DNA of 64,000 nt from NCBI RefSeq assembly GCF_040459645.1, contig NZ_JARVHQ010000001.1, positions 2,356,001 through 2,420,000 of the forward strand, read 5' to 3'. This document shows positions 44,199-52,475 of the stretch, piece by piece. The notes beneath the pieces were generated by a model. That model made no database searches, was not told the origin of the DNA, and saw only the letters and a list, made by a program, of their open reading frames with translations. The stretch comes from Bacillus cereus group sp. RP43 (GTDB lineage Bacteria > Bacillota > Bacilli > Bacillales > Bacillaceae_G). The translations under genes and the position numbers were made by a program. The first letter of the stretch is position 1. Each line of letters opens with the position of its first letter.

Positions 44199-44678
44199 AT
44201 GGGAGATACTTCTTCACTAATAACCGTCTTTTTATGCGTAGCACTGCTGATTTTTTGGCGACGATATCGTTCTATGTATAAGCCGATAAAGGGACAGGGA
44301 AAACGTATTTTGTGGCCATTACTATTTTTAACACCAGGTATTATATTGTTTTTTGGTCCAGTACACCCAGCTATATTACAAGTGACTATAGCGGTATTCA
44401 TTGGGGCTCTTTTCGCCGCACCACTTATATTTCTTACAAATTATGAGCGAAGAGAAGACGGAAACATTTATACGAAAAAAAGTGCAGCCTTTTTAATTAC
44501 CTTTATCGGAATTGTTATTTTAAGATATGGTTCAAGACAATCTATTGTTGACTTAGATCAGCAAACAATTGGTTTATTATTTTACGTCGTTGCAGTATCG
44601 TATATTATTCCGTGGAGAATTGCTTGTTATATAAAATTCAGGAAAGTTTTGAGAGAAAATAATAACCATGCTATATGA
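44199..44678 (+). CDS. CcdC-like (DUF1453) membrane protein
   Basis: This 159-residue protein has about four to five membrane helices and the DUF1453/CcdC pattern: RRYRSMYKPIKGQGKRIL near residue 22, DGNIYTKKSAAFLITFIGIVILRYGS (about 88-113), and a C-terminal IPWRIACYIKFRKVL. CcdC is linked by gene neighbourhood to cytochrome c maturation in B. subtilis, though its role is unclear. It follows the ABC permease gene by 32 bases. Confidence 0.75.
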   Translation: MGDTSSLITVFLCVALLIFWRRYRSMYKPIKGQGKRILWPLLFLTPGIILFFGPVHPAILQVTIAVFIGALFAAPLIFLTNYERREDGNIYTKKSAAFLITFIGIVILRYGSRQSIVDLDQQTIGLLFYVVAVSYIIPWRIACYIKFRKVLRENNNHAI

Positions 44679-44705
44679 AAACTTCTCAAATGAGAAGTTT
44701 TTTAT
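44678..44705 (+). terminator. Terminator after the CcdC-like gene
   Basis: AAAACTTCTCA pairs with TGAGAAGTTTT, with a T-rich tail. Confidence 0.85.
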
Positions 44706-44797
44706 TTTTATATGCAAGCAAAATAATTTGTTGAGGTTCACGCTACCATACAATATGATAAATATAAAAAAATTGAGTGGAAGTAGGGGATATAAAA

Positions 44798-45307
44798 GTG
44801 CGTACAATTTTACTGTTTTTACATAACATGCCCATTGATGAAATAGAAAGTATCAGAGAAAAGCATGATCCTTTATTCAGATTAATCCCTCCTCATATAA
44901 CAATTGTATTCCCATTCGAAAGTTCCATTTCGAATGATGAGCTGGAATTACATATGTTGAAAGTGACAAAAGGGGTTCATCCGATTGAAATTGAGTTTTC
45001 TAGCTGGATAAGTAGCAAGGGAGAGTATCTATTTTTGGAAGTTGAAAGAGGGAAAGAAAAAATAGAAGAATTGCACGATAGATTGTATATAGATCCTTTA
45101 CTACAATTTTTGAGAACGGATATTGTATACATACCACATGTAACAGTTGGAAGGAAAGGTAGCACGGAGTTAGCAACTGAAATAGCGAAGGAGATTCCTA
45201 GTTTTCATGAGAAGTTGAACTGTGTAATTAATAGAATTAGTGTGGAACGAATTGGTGAGAATGGGGAATCAATTATTGAATTTGAAGTACCATTGCAAAA
45301 AAGCTGA
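44798..45307 (+). CDS. 2'-5' RNA ligase / 2H phosphoesterase family protein
   Basis: This 169-residue protein has the two H-x-T/S motifs that define 2H phosphoesterases: PHITIV (about 32-37) and PHVTVG (about 111-116), in the expected spacing. Family members hydrolyse cyclic phosphodiesters on RNA ends or nucleotides. GTG 44798 is preferred because AGGGGA lies about 8 bases upstream. It is a single gene; a bidirectional hairpin overlaps its end. Confidence 0.85.
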   Translation: MRTILLFLHNMPIDEIESIREKHDPLFRLIPPHITIVFPFESSISNDELELHMLKVTKGVHPIEIEFSSWISSKGEYLFLEVERGKEKIEELHDRLYIDPLLQFLRTDIVYIPHVTVGRKGSTELATEIAKEIPSFHEKLNCVINRISVERIGENGESIIEFEVPLQKS

Positions 45308-45326
45308 CAAAAGTCAGCTTTTTTAT
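45297..45326. terminator. Bidirectional terminator between 2H and coaW genes
   Basis: AAAAAAGCTGAC pairs with GTCAGCTTTTTT. Confidence 0.88.
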
Positions 45327-46144
45327 TTCGTAACATGAAGTAAAGCACCAATCGCACCACTATAACCGTCGTCTTGTAAAAAGACGGGTATTTTGTTTTG
45401 ATATTCTGTATAGCTACTTATAATATTTTGAAGATGTACGTTATTACATAGAGTAGAGCCGATGTAAATGATATGGTCAATATTTTTCGCTTCGGCGAAT
45501 TGAAGGCTTAATGCTGTGACGACTTCACCGACAAGTCCTTGAACGGTAGCTAGTATATCTGAATTACTATAATTTGAGTCTGTAATGGTCGCTTTTCCGA
45601 AATTGCTAGCAGTTAAGTTATTATCAATAGGGGAGAGAATCCCTCCATAAATATCTCCAACTGTAATATCTAGACTGTTTCTTGAACCAATTTTCGTAAG
45701 CGGAATCACATCTTCAAAATGATCTATATTTGTTAATAGTTTTGAAAGACCCATAATAGTACCACCGCCAACTCCAGTTCCACCAGCACGAACGTATTGC
45801 TTGTCGTGAACGTAGTGAATAGAAGTACCTGTACCGATATTTGTTAATACAAAGTTGTTTATAGCACGTTTTTCTTCTTTTAGAATGTAGCGTACGCCTG
45901 TTAAAGTAGCTTCAAACTCGTTCAACTCTACTATTTTATATGAACCTGAAAGTAGTTGTTCTAACTGTTTAGCTTTGCCACCTGTAATGCATAATTGTGT
46001 AATTGAATTATGATTTTGAAGCCATTCTTTAATTCTTTCTTGTTCATATGAATAAAATTTTTCGAAAACTAATTTGTTCATTTCGTTAAAGTAAGCAATT
46101 TTTGTTAATGTTCCCCCAGCATCAATACCAGCAACATTCCGCAT
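45323..46144 (-). CDS. coaW: Type II pantothenate kinase homologue
   Basis: This 273-residue protein has the ASKHA-fold phosphate loop [14 protein letters not shown] (about 6-19), the acidic [14 protein letters not shown] region, [12 protein letters not shown] (about 98-109) and a [17 protein letters not shown] loop (about 119-135). This matches the short, staphylococcal-type CoaW that phosphorylates pantothenate. B. cereus-group genomes also have a type III CoaX, so this copy may be secondary or inactive, as I recall being discussed for B. anthracis. AAGGAGTAG lies before the ATG. It follows the FabZ-like gene by 27 bases. Confidence 0.85.
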   Translation of the reverse strand: MRNVAGIDAGGTLTKIAYFNEMNKLVFEKFYSYEQERIKEWLQNHNSITQLCITGGKAKQLEQLLSGSYKIVELNEFEATLTGVRYILKEEKRAINNFVLTNIGTGTSIHYVHDKQYVRAGGTGVGGGTIMGLSKLLTNIDHFEDVIPLTKIGSRNSLDITVGDIYGGILSPIDNNLTASNFGKATITDSNYSNSDILATVQGLVGEVVTALSLQFAEAKNIDHIIYIGSTLCNNVHLQNIISSYTEYQNKIPVFLQDDGYSGAIGALLHVTK

Positions 46145-46171
46145 TTTTCTACTCCTTACTATGTAATCTGT

Positions 46172-46570
46172 TTAATCAGCTTGATATATTAATAGCTTTT
46201 CAATGGTAACGATTGATTGACCGTTTACAGAGGCAATTCCTTTCCCAAGAATAAACCCTCGTCTGTTACGTGTTAATTCATAATGTAAGTCAAGTTTATC
46301 ACCGGGATACGCATTTTCATGAAATTCCACCCCATCTAAAGAGGAGAGGAAACCAAGTCCTTCAGATTCACCTGTACTTACAAAAGCACTAAGTTGAGCA
46401 AGTGCTTCTACAATTAACATATGAGGCATATAGTTTTGATTTTCATTAATAAACCACTCGTTATTTGTAATCAGTTTGTATCCTGTAGCTGATTGAGATT
46501 CTTTAACGTTTGTAATTTTATCGATCATTAAAAATGGATAGCGATGTGGAAGAGTATCTTTAATATTCAT
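46172..46570 (-). CDS. FabZ-like hot-dog fold dehydratase
   Basis: This 132-residue protein carries the FabZ signature LPHRYPFLMIDKI (7-19) with the active-site His, and the second acidic residue in MPHMLIVEALAQLSA (about 48-62). In FabZ that region reads FPGxPxxPG; here it is NYMPHMLIV, so it is a variant. Related proteins dehydrate 3-hydroxyacyl-ACP or act in specialised lipid synthesis. It is shorter than housekeeping FabZ (about 140-145). RBS GGAGGTACG. It probably forms a unit with coaW. Confidence 0.8.
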   Translation of the reverse strand: MNIKDTLPHRYPFLMIDKITNVKESQSATGYKLITNNEWFINENQNYMPHMLIVEALAQLSAFVSTGESEGLGFLSSLDGVEFHENAYPGDKLDLHYELTRNRRGFILGKGIASVNGQSIVTIEKLLIYQAD

Positions 46571-46584
46571 ATCGTACCTCCAGG

Positions 46585-46627
46585 AATAATAATACCCCTG
46601 CTAAAGTTAAGCAGGGGAGTTATTATT
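46585..46627 (-). terminator. Terminator of the aminotransferase gene
   Basis: AATAATAATACCCCTGC pairs with GCAGGGGAGTTATTATT; the stem includes the aminotransferase stop codon. On the minus strand the end is only moderately T-rich. Confidence 0.7.
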
Positions 46628-47825
46628 AATTTTTAACTAATTCTTCTACTTTTTCAATAGAGAAAATACCGCTATTTTTAATGTTTTCAACTGCTTCTTG
46701 TAATACTACTTTATCTTGAACAAGTGCAATACGTACAAAGCCTTCTCCATGAGGACCGAATGCATGACCTGGTGTGACAACGACATTTGCACGATCCATA
46801 AGTGCATAAGCGAACTCTAGAGAAGTCCATCCTTTCGGAATTTCAGCCCAAACGAACATACTTCCAACTGGTTTATCGACATTCCAGCCGAATTTGCGGA
46901 ATCCGTCCACTAAAGTATCTCTACGTTCTTGGTAAATGCTTCGGTTTTTCTCGCAAAATGCAGCGCCGTGTCGTAATGCAGCGGATGCAGCTTTTTGAAT
47001 TGGTAAAAACACACCGTAATCTGTATTAGACTTAAATTGCGTAAGCGCGCCGACAATTTCTTCGTTACCAATCATATAACCAATACGGCTACCAGCTAAA
47101 CTATAACTTTTAGATAAAGAATTAATTTCTACACCAACTTCTTTTGCACCAGGCACAGATAAGAAGCTAATTGGCTTTTGGCCATCAAAATAAAATTCAG
47201 CATAAGCAAAATCATGGATAACGATAATATTATGTTTTTTCGCGAATGCGATTACTTCTTTAAAGAAATCTTCATGAGCCATTGCTGGAACTGGATTTCC
47301 TGGGAAGTTCAAAATCATCATCTTCGCTTTATCGGCGATTTCTTCAGGAATAACTTCTAAGTTAGGTAAGAAATCATTTTCTTTCTTTAATGGCATGTAG
47401 TAAGATGTTGCACCGGCCATTTGAATTCCTGTTTCATAAGCTGTATATCCTGGGTCAGGAACTAGTATTATATCTCCCGGATTTGCAAAAACCATAGGTA
47501 AATGAACGAGTCCGTCTTGTGAACCCATTAATAATAAAACTTCTTTTTCAGCATTTAATATAACATTGTGAGTGTTGTTGTAATATTCAGTTACAGCTTC
47601 GTGAAATTCTTGTATGCCTGTTAATGTGTATCCATAACTTTCTTTTTCACTCGCCGTATGTACCATTTCTTCTCTTACAAAATCAGCAGGAGGCATATCA
47701 GGATTCCCGATACTTAAATCAATCATTTTATGACCTGCTGCAATTTTTTCTTTTTTATAGGCCCCTAATTCACTAAATATAGAAGATTGGAATGCTTTCA
47801 TTCTAGTTGCTAACGTGTAAGTCAT
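46626..47825 (-). CDS. Class I/II PLP aminotransferase (DapL/AspC-like)
   Basis: This 399-residue protein has LSIGNPDMPP (about 37-46), NFPGNPVPA, VIHDFAYAEF and the Schiff-base Lys in NSLSKSYSLAGSRIGYMIG. The order and spacing fit fold type I aminotransferases of the LL-diaminopimelate/aspartate aminotransferase group. The amino donor cannot be read from sequence. ATG 47825 is preferred because AGGAGGGG lies a few bases upstream; a TTG one codon earlier is too close. It ends in a terminator that separates it from the FabZ-like gene. Confidence 0.88.
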   Translation of the reverse strand: MTYTLATRMKAFQSSIFSELGAYKKEKIAAGHKMIDLSIGNPDMPPADFVREEMVHTASEKESYGYTLTGIQEFHEAVTEYYNNTHNVILNAEKEVLLLMGSQDGLVHLPMVFANPGDIILVPDPGYTAYETGIQMAGATSYYMPLKKENDFLPNLEVIPEEIADKAKMMILNFPGNPVPAMAHEDFFKEVIAFAKKHNIIVIHDFAYAEFYFDGQKPISFLSVPGAKEVGVEINSLSKSYSLAGSRIGYMIGNEEIVGALTQFKSNTDYGVFLPIQKAASAALRHGAAFCEKNRSIYQERRDTLVDGFRKFGWNVDKPVGSMFVWAEIPKGWTSLEFAYALMDRANVVVTPGHAFGPHGEGFVRIALVQDKVVLQEAVENIKNSGIFSIEKVEELVKN

Positions 47826-48016
47826 CAAAACCCCTCCTAAAAACAGTGTTTTCTTTCTACGTTTTTAATTATTCTGAAAACACATGTTTACATTTTATCA
47901 TTTTTTTATGAAAATTAAAACGATTGACAAATTTAGAGGGAGGATAATAAGGAGAGAAATAAAAATAACTCAGAAAATATTTTCTACGTTATAAATGGAG
48001 ATTAATTGTTTGTTTT

Positions 48017-48169
48017 TTTATCCCGCATTAACGGGCAGTAAAACTCCCACCTCAAAATTCGGCTGGAGCAAAGAAGTGAGGTGGGAGTTGGGCCGCCCGT
48101 GAACACCCGATTGGTGAGGGCTAATAATCAGTGGGGGATGCCCCCCCACTGATTAAAGTTTCGCTTTAT
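48017..48169 (+). repeat. bcr1-like element B (about 153 bases, TTTAT-flanked)
   Basis: It begins TTTATCCCGCATTAACGGGC and ends AAGTTTCGCTTTAT, with CAAAATTCGGCTGGAGCAAA, GCCGCCCGTGAACACCCG and GGTGAGGGCTAATAATCAG inside. It is the most complete copy. The pieces CCCGC/GCGGG, CCCACCTC/GAGGTGGG and AGTGGGGG/CCCCCACT can pair. Its right end supplies the last codons and stop of the lipoprotein gene on the minus strand. Confidence 0.85.
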
Positions 48170-48518
48170 ATGTACATGTTTTTTCAGTTGTAAAAAAGTA
48201 TACAATTAATTTATTATCGACAACTTTTAAAGATTGATCTGATGTAAACGAATTACCATAATCAATATGATAAACGTTAGAATTTTTAACAAACGACCCT
48301 TTAAATAAATCCTCTTTTTTATTGGTTGTTTGCATTTCCACTAAATTGTGAACAACCTTTTCTTTCTTTTCTTCTTTTACAACTGTTTCAAATTTATAAT
48401 ACACAGGGCATTCACCTTTTTTATTATCAATGACTTCCCAAGAGCCGTATATATCATTATTGCTACATCCACTAAGTAGAACGATTAATATAGGGAAAAT
48501 AAGTAGAAACTTTTTCAT
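48153..48518 (-). CDS. Small lipoprotein with bcr1-derived C-terminus
   Basis: This 121-residue protein has a lipoprotein signal (MKKFLLIFPILIVLLSGC) with lipobox LSGC. The mature part is about 100 residues of mixed strands; GSWEVIDNKKGECPVYYKFET suggests a lipocalin-like small lipoprotein, but the family is uncertain. The last residues (YKAKL) and stop lie in the repeat element at 48017-48169, so the original C-terminus may be replaced. AAAGGAGT precedes the ATG. Confidence 0.72.
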   Translation of the reverse strand: MKKFLLIFPILIVLLSGCSNNDIYGSWEVIDNKKGECPVYYKFETVVKEEKKEKVVHNLVEMQTTNKKEDLFKGSFVKNSNVYHIDYGNSFTSDQSLKVVDNKLIVYFFTTEKTCTYKAKL

Positions 48519-48649
48519 TGTGTACTCCTTTCTTATTATTTTTTATAAACGTGCGAATACAATAAGAATATTGTAATGAATAAAGTTTAAATTTTTATAA
48601 AGAATTAATAAATTTCACATAAAAATTTGGAGAAGGGTGGGATTTCAAA

Positions 48650-48690
48650 ATAAAAAGGCATGAATCTAGTGTAATACCAGATTCATGCCT
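48650..48690 (-). terminator. Terminator of the small membrane protein gene
   Basis: AGGCATGAATCT pairs perfectly with AGATTCATGCCT; on the minus strand TTTTTATTTT follows. Confidence 0.85.
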
Positions 48691-48696
48691 AGAACT

Positions 48697-48999
48697 CTAT
48701 CTTATGTTATGTCTTTTGAGGATAAATGAAGCGGAAAGAAGAATGACAATTCCATTTACAACATACGTATTTGCACTAATAAAGGCTAGGTTAGCTGCGC
48801 CAAATCCACCTTTATCGAATATGGTAGCGAATGCTGTAGTAGTCAAAAAGATAATGGGAGTTAACAGTAAGAATAAGAAACCTGCAACAATCCTTCTTTT
48901 AAAGTTATTTTGAGATAGGGAAATGGCTAAAAAATTAAGGACGCCAAACATAACGAATGAAAACAGAAGGGTAATTAATAATTGCATACCAGCAGACAT
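48697..48999 (-). CDS. Small three-helix membrane protein
   Basis: This 100-residue protein has three hydrophobic segments (about 7-27, 35-56, 75-92) and a basic C-terminus (KRHNIR). No family is recognised. ATG 48999 is preferred because AAGGAG lies 8 bases upstream; the GTG six bases earlier is too close to that site. A perfect terminator follows directly. Confidence 0.65.
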   Translation of the reverse strand: MSAGMQLLITLLFSFVMFGVLNFLAISLSQNNFKRRIVAGFLFLLLTPIIFLTTTAFATIFDKGGFGAANLAFISANTYVVNGIVILLSASFILKRHNIR

Positions 49000-49109
49000 T
49001 TCCACAGCTCCTTTTTGAAGAATCTATAATTTATTGTATTCGAAAGTAGTAGGGGATACTCCTTTAAAAATTGGAACTATACAAAGCATATAAATTTCAA
49101 TCCTAGAAA

Positions 49110-49152
49110 TTGAAAAAGAATGGAGCCATATTAAAATATTGGATCCATTCTT
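49110..49152 (-). terminator. Terminator of the MFS gene
   Basis: GAATGGAGCC pairs with GGATCCATTC with one or two mismatches; TTTTTC follows on the minus strand. Confidence 0.65.
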
Positions 49153-49166
49153 AAGAAGTATTAGTT

Positions 49167-50369
49167 TTATAAATTCGCAGATTGTGACGTTTGTTTTTCA
49201 AATTGTTTCTGCTTAGATAGGGAAATAAATATAATCAACAACGAAATGACGCCGAAAATTAGAACCATATACTGTAATCCAATTGTATCTAAGAAGAAGC
49301 CAGTTCCAAGTAAGACAATTTGGAACATAACTCTTTCAAACATATTACGGAATGAGAAGAGGCGGCCGTGATAGCTTTTTTCTACTTTCGTTTGGAAAAT
49401 TGTCGACATAATAGGGAAGAAACAGCCGACACTAAAGCCAAACAAACCAAACGATGTAAGAGCCATCCATTTTATATCGCTAAAGAACAATGAAAGGTGT
49501 GCAAAAGCGGTACAAATTGCGAAGAAATATAGTAACTTTTCAGGTTTGAAATGATCAGATAAACGTTTAATAACGAAGGCACCTAACATAAATGCTACAC
49601 CTTCAATTGTATATATGAATCCTTTAATCGTTGGATCGTGTTGCATTTCGCTAATGTTAATAACCATTAAATTGAATCCAGCTATAAATAATAGAGGGAT
49701 AATACTTAATATAAGTGCTGTAAAAGCGATAGGAATTCCTTTTAAAATACGAAATACTTCCATAAAGCTATTATCTTTAGCTGATTCTTTACTTGATGTA
49801 GTTGACTTTTTATCTTCAAATTGTAGGAAGAAAGTTGAGAGGAATAATAAAGCGTATGCTGCCATTGAGAAGGCATACATATACTGTAAACTCATTACAA
49901 CTAAAAGAATTCCACCTAGTGAAGTACCCGCAATACGAGCGATTGTACCAACATTCATATGTACACCGTTCATCTGTAATAACTCATGCTCACGAACGAT
50001 TAGAGGAATTACAGATTGTAATGCAGGAAAATAAAATGCAGCTGAAATTTGAAGTGCAATCATAAATGCAATCATGAATGCGATACTTTCATATTGAATG
50101 GCGAAAAACATGAAAATAACACTAATAACACGACCGAATCCAGCGTAAAGAAGAACTTTCTTTTTTTCATATTGATCAATGACACGCCCAGCCATTGGAC
50201 CAACTAGAACACCAGCTAACAGTCCGATAAATAATATAACGGATTTCATAAAATCAGAAGGGACGTATTTTTGCATAAATTCAAGATTACCAAGAATACC
50301 AAGCCATAACCCTAGACCAGCAATAAACTCCCCAATTAATACGATCCAAACATTTTTATTACGCCACAT
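49167..50369 (-). CDS. MFS transporter (MFS_3-like, 12 TM)
   Basis: This 400-residue protein has twelve hydrophobic segments in two six-helix halves and a central charged loop (about 195-210). The loop between helices 2 and 3 reads GPMAGRVIDQYEKKKVLL, a motif A variant. It resembles MFS_3 exporters such as enterobactin- and macrolide-type pumps; the substrate is unknown. RBS GAGAGG lies before the ATG. It is single, with the promoter presumably in the AT-rich region 50370-50600. Confidence 0.85.
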   Translation of the reverse strand: MWRNKNVWIVLIGEFIAGLGLWLGILGNLEFMQKYVPSDFMKSVILFIGLLAGVLVGPMAGRVIDQYEKKKVLLYAGFGRVISVIFMFFAIQYESIAFMIAFMIALQISAAFYFPALQSVIPLIVREHELLQMNGVHMNVGTIARIAGTSLGGILLVVMSLQYMYAFSMAAYALLFLSTFFLQFEDKKSTTSSKESAKDNSFMEVFRILKGIPIAFTALILSIIPLLFIAGFNLMVINISEMQHDPTIKGFIYTIEGVAFMLGAFVIKRLSDHFKPEKLLYFFAICTAFAHLSLFFSDIKWMALTSFGLFGFSVGCFFPIMSTIFQTKVEKSYHGRLFSFRNMFERVMFQIVLLGTGFFLDTIGLQYMVLIFGVISLLIIFISLSKQKQFEKQTSQSANL

Positions 50370-50603
50370 AATTTAAACCTCTCAGTCTTTTAAAATTAAA
50401 AACTCGTATATAAAACCTCCGTATTTATTCATTATTTTTTAACGCGCTTTTTTAGAGTCAGAGTCTATATTACGTGTTTCATTAGTGGATTTCAATTTTT
50501 TTGATTTGTTGAAAATTTGATTAATTATATGATGAAATAAGTAATTCAAAATGTGAAAAACTCTTGATTAAATACAAATTGAAAATAAAGAAAAACATAG
50601 AGA
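50370..50603. other. AT-rich intergenic region
   Basis: No reading frame is credible. It holds the upstream region of the MFS gene (minus strand) and no obvious repeat. Confidence 0.45.
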
Positions 50604-50643
50604 AAATAAAAAAGTGAGAACGTAGTTACTACTTCTCACTTTT
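50604..50643 (-). terminator. Terminator of the ExsC-like gene
   Basis: AAAAGTGAGA pairs with TCTCACTTTT; TTTTTTATTTTC follows on the minus strand. Confidence 0.82.
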
Positions 50644-50673
50644 CTCAAATGCAACATCAAACACTAGATTCTT

Positions 50674-51108
50674 TTAGCGACACTTATGATCTTGTCCAAT
50701 AGCTAAACCGCTAAAAGATAGTGGACCAACAACATCTGCACTTGCACCACTAGTAAGGTTTTCTACAGTTAATGAATATTCGTGAGTCCCGCAGCTAACA
50801 TTTTGATCTATAGCTTGAAATGTTTGCGCGTAAAATTGCTCAGAATCTGTAGATTCAATTCCTACTTGAGCGTTGAAGATTTCTGTATTGTCACGGAAAA
50901 TTCGGAATAAAACTTGTGAAATCTCAGTTATACCTTCAACTCCAACTGTAGCAATTAATTCTACTCGATTATTACATGCATCTCTTCTAGAAATTTTTAA
51001 TTTAATATTAGCTAGAATTGCTTTGTTTGGGGAATGGGGAATCGTAAAAGTAGTTTCACCAGTTTTATTTATTGGTTGAGTAGCTTGGTAATCAATGATA
51101 TGAGTCAT
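50674..51108 (-). CDS. exsC: Exosporium protein, ExsC-like
   Basis: This 144-residue protein (MTHIIDYQATQPINKTG...) is beta-rich with no signal peptide. It closely recalls the exosporium protein C sequence of the B. cereus group, including SRRDACNNRVELIATVG, QVLFRIFRDNTEIFNAQVG and the Cys near the end. Such proteins sit in the outer spore layer. ATG 51108 is preferred because AAGGAGGTGACG lies just upstream. A sequence CATATCTTA about 20 bases before the RBS resembles a sigma-K -10, but the -35 is not clear. Confidence 0.75.
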   Translation of the reverse strand: MTHIIDYQATQPINKTGETTFTIPHSPNKAILANIKLKISRRDACNNRVELIATVGVEGITEISQVLFRIFRDNTEIFNAQVGIESTDSEQFYAQTFQAIDQNVSCGTHEYSLTVENLTSGASADVVGPLSFSGLAIGQDHKCR

Positions 51109-51277
51109 GTTCGTCACCTCCTTATATGCTAAGATATGAAAGTAACGATGAATTAGCTTGGACATATACTAGAAGATGTTAATAGAATTGAGAATAAAGT
51201 TGAATATAGGGCGATAATATAAAAGCATCGAGAAAGAATCACAATACTGTGAGTTGTTCCTTGATGCTGTTTGTACA

Positions 51278-51430
51278 TTAGGCAGAATATTCTTCTTTAC
51301 GCACTTCAAAGAATTCATTACGGCGTAAGTAATTAAAAATTTTTTCCGAAACCGCTTCTTCTTGAGATATTAAGAAACGATGATCAAAAGCATAGAAAGA
51401 TTGACCTTTAATTAATTTTACGTAGTATAT
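51278..51430 (-). CDS. YqbF-domain-like small protein with apparent ATA start
   Basis: A 50-codon frame (xYYVKLIKGQSFYAFDHRFL..., ending KEEYSA) is preceded by AAAGGAGG with an 8-base gap, but the codon at the start position (51428-51430) is ATA, not ATG. The sequence resembles the N-terminal domain of phage protein YqbF (YxxKLIxGxSF, then EEVSEK, then YL). Either ATA is used as a weak start, or the start codon was mutated and the gene is silent. An imperfect hairpin at about 51223-51267 follows it. Confidence 0.5.
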   Translation of the reverse strand: MYYVKLIKGQSFYAFDHRFLISQEEAVSEKIFNYLRRNEFFEVRKEEYSA

Positions 51431-51652
51431 TTTACACGCCTCCTTTAAATTAGGATTCTTAAATACTTTCTATTATGATGACCTATCTGGTTGTTAATAA
51501 TACTTAAAGTTTCAAAGGGAAGAAGTATAAATTCAAAAAAATATTGAAACAGCTTACAAATCTGTAATGTTTTTGTCACCTTTAACGATAGTTAAAATCA
51601 ACCAATATCTCCTATGCTACAAATAAGTTACATAAAACAAGGAGGTAGAAAG

Positions 51653-51770
51653 ATGGAGGAAGTAATTGGAGAAGTTGTAGCAGAGATTTGTGAATTTGTA
51701 GTTGAAGTTACGGTGGATGTTTTAGGAGATTTAGTTTCCGGAAATGATGAAGAGAAAGAAACATTATAAA
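51653..51770 (+). pseudogene. Small acidic peptide gene, apparent frameshift at a T run
   Basis: AAGGAGGTAG precedes ATG 51653. The frame encodes MEEVIGEVVAEICEFVVEVT then VDV, and ends at TGA 51746-51748 as FRRFSFRK. If one T is removed from TTTTT at 51720-51724, it continues LGDLVSGNDEEKETL to TAA 51768-51770. That tail is acidic like the N-terminal part and looks more natural. I infer a frameshift or a natural slip site. No family is recognised. A hairpin follows at 51803. Confidence 0.45.
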
Positions 51771-51802
51771 ATTTGTAAAAAGTTTAAAGATAAACAATGT
51801 GT

Positions 51803-51842
51803 AAAAGCTGATTTCTAAAGGGAAGTCAGCTTTTATATTTTT
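51803..51842 (+). terminator. Terminator after the small acidic peptide
   Basis: AAAAGCTGATTT pairs with GAAGTCAGCTTTT, allowing one wobble, then a T-rich tail. Confidence 0.7.
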
Positions 51843-51914
51843 TACATTATATTAATAATATTTAAACATCGACCTGTTATGATATTAATGAAACCAATAA
51901 GGGAGCTGATCGAT

Positions 51915-52253
51915 ATGAATATGCCTAATTCTAGATGTGATGTACCTGATTCTAGTAAGATTGTGGCGACTATAAATGAAAAGGAATATCACTTTATGGT
52001 TCGTAAACATCCACTTGCAGGAAAGATTATAGCGCTATTTGAAAATGGGAAAGAATATGGTTTGCTTGATAAGCAAATCGCTAGTAGGGGTAAATTTATT
52101 AGGTCAGAACTTACTAAGTTGGAGCATTTTAACATAGATATTCTTTATGATAGTCCTGGGTGGATATGGATTGGCATGGATCAATATGGATTGCATGCAA
52201 GAGAGGCTACTAATAGCGAAGTAGAAGTTCTTGTGAAGTTACAGGAGGATTAA
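51915..52253 (+). CDS. Hypothetical 112-residue protein
   Basis: I do not recognise this family. The 112-residue protein is soluble, with KLEHFNIDILYDSPGWIWIGM as its only distinctive stretch and no clear motif. ATG 51915 is preferred because AAGGGAG lies 9 bases upstream; the in-frame ATG at 51879 has no RBS. The helical region GLLDKQIASRGKFIRSELTKLEH could be a helix-turn-helix-like segment. A terminator follows at 52303. Confidence 0.55.
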   Translation: MNMPNSRCDVPDSSKIVATINEKEYHFMVRKHPLAGKIIALFENGKEYGLLDKQIASRGKFIRSELTKLEHFNIDILYDSPGWIWIGMDQYGLHAREATNSEVEVLVKLQED

Positions 52254-52302
52254 GTTATTTAGACGTGTAAGAAGATTCTCAAATATAAGAGATACTTTGT
52301 CG

Positions 52303-52333
52303 GGTTATGGGATAAGTTCCCATAACCTTTTTT
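52303..52333 (+). terminator. Terminator after the 112-residue protein gene
   Basis: GGTTATGGGA (52303-52312) pairs with TCCCATAACC (52318-52327), followed by TTTTTT. Confidence 0.82.
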
Positions 52334-52475
52334 GTTTTGTACTTAAAAATAAAAGAGTTAAATTTTTTTGATAGAAGGTCTCTAATAGAAGAGACGATAC
52401 TAAAAGAGGATTTGAAATTATATAAAGAGAACTTATAAATTAAATATAATACTTTATAGAAAGAAGATGATAAAA

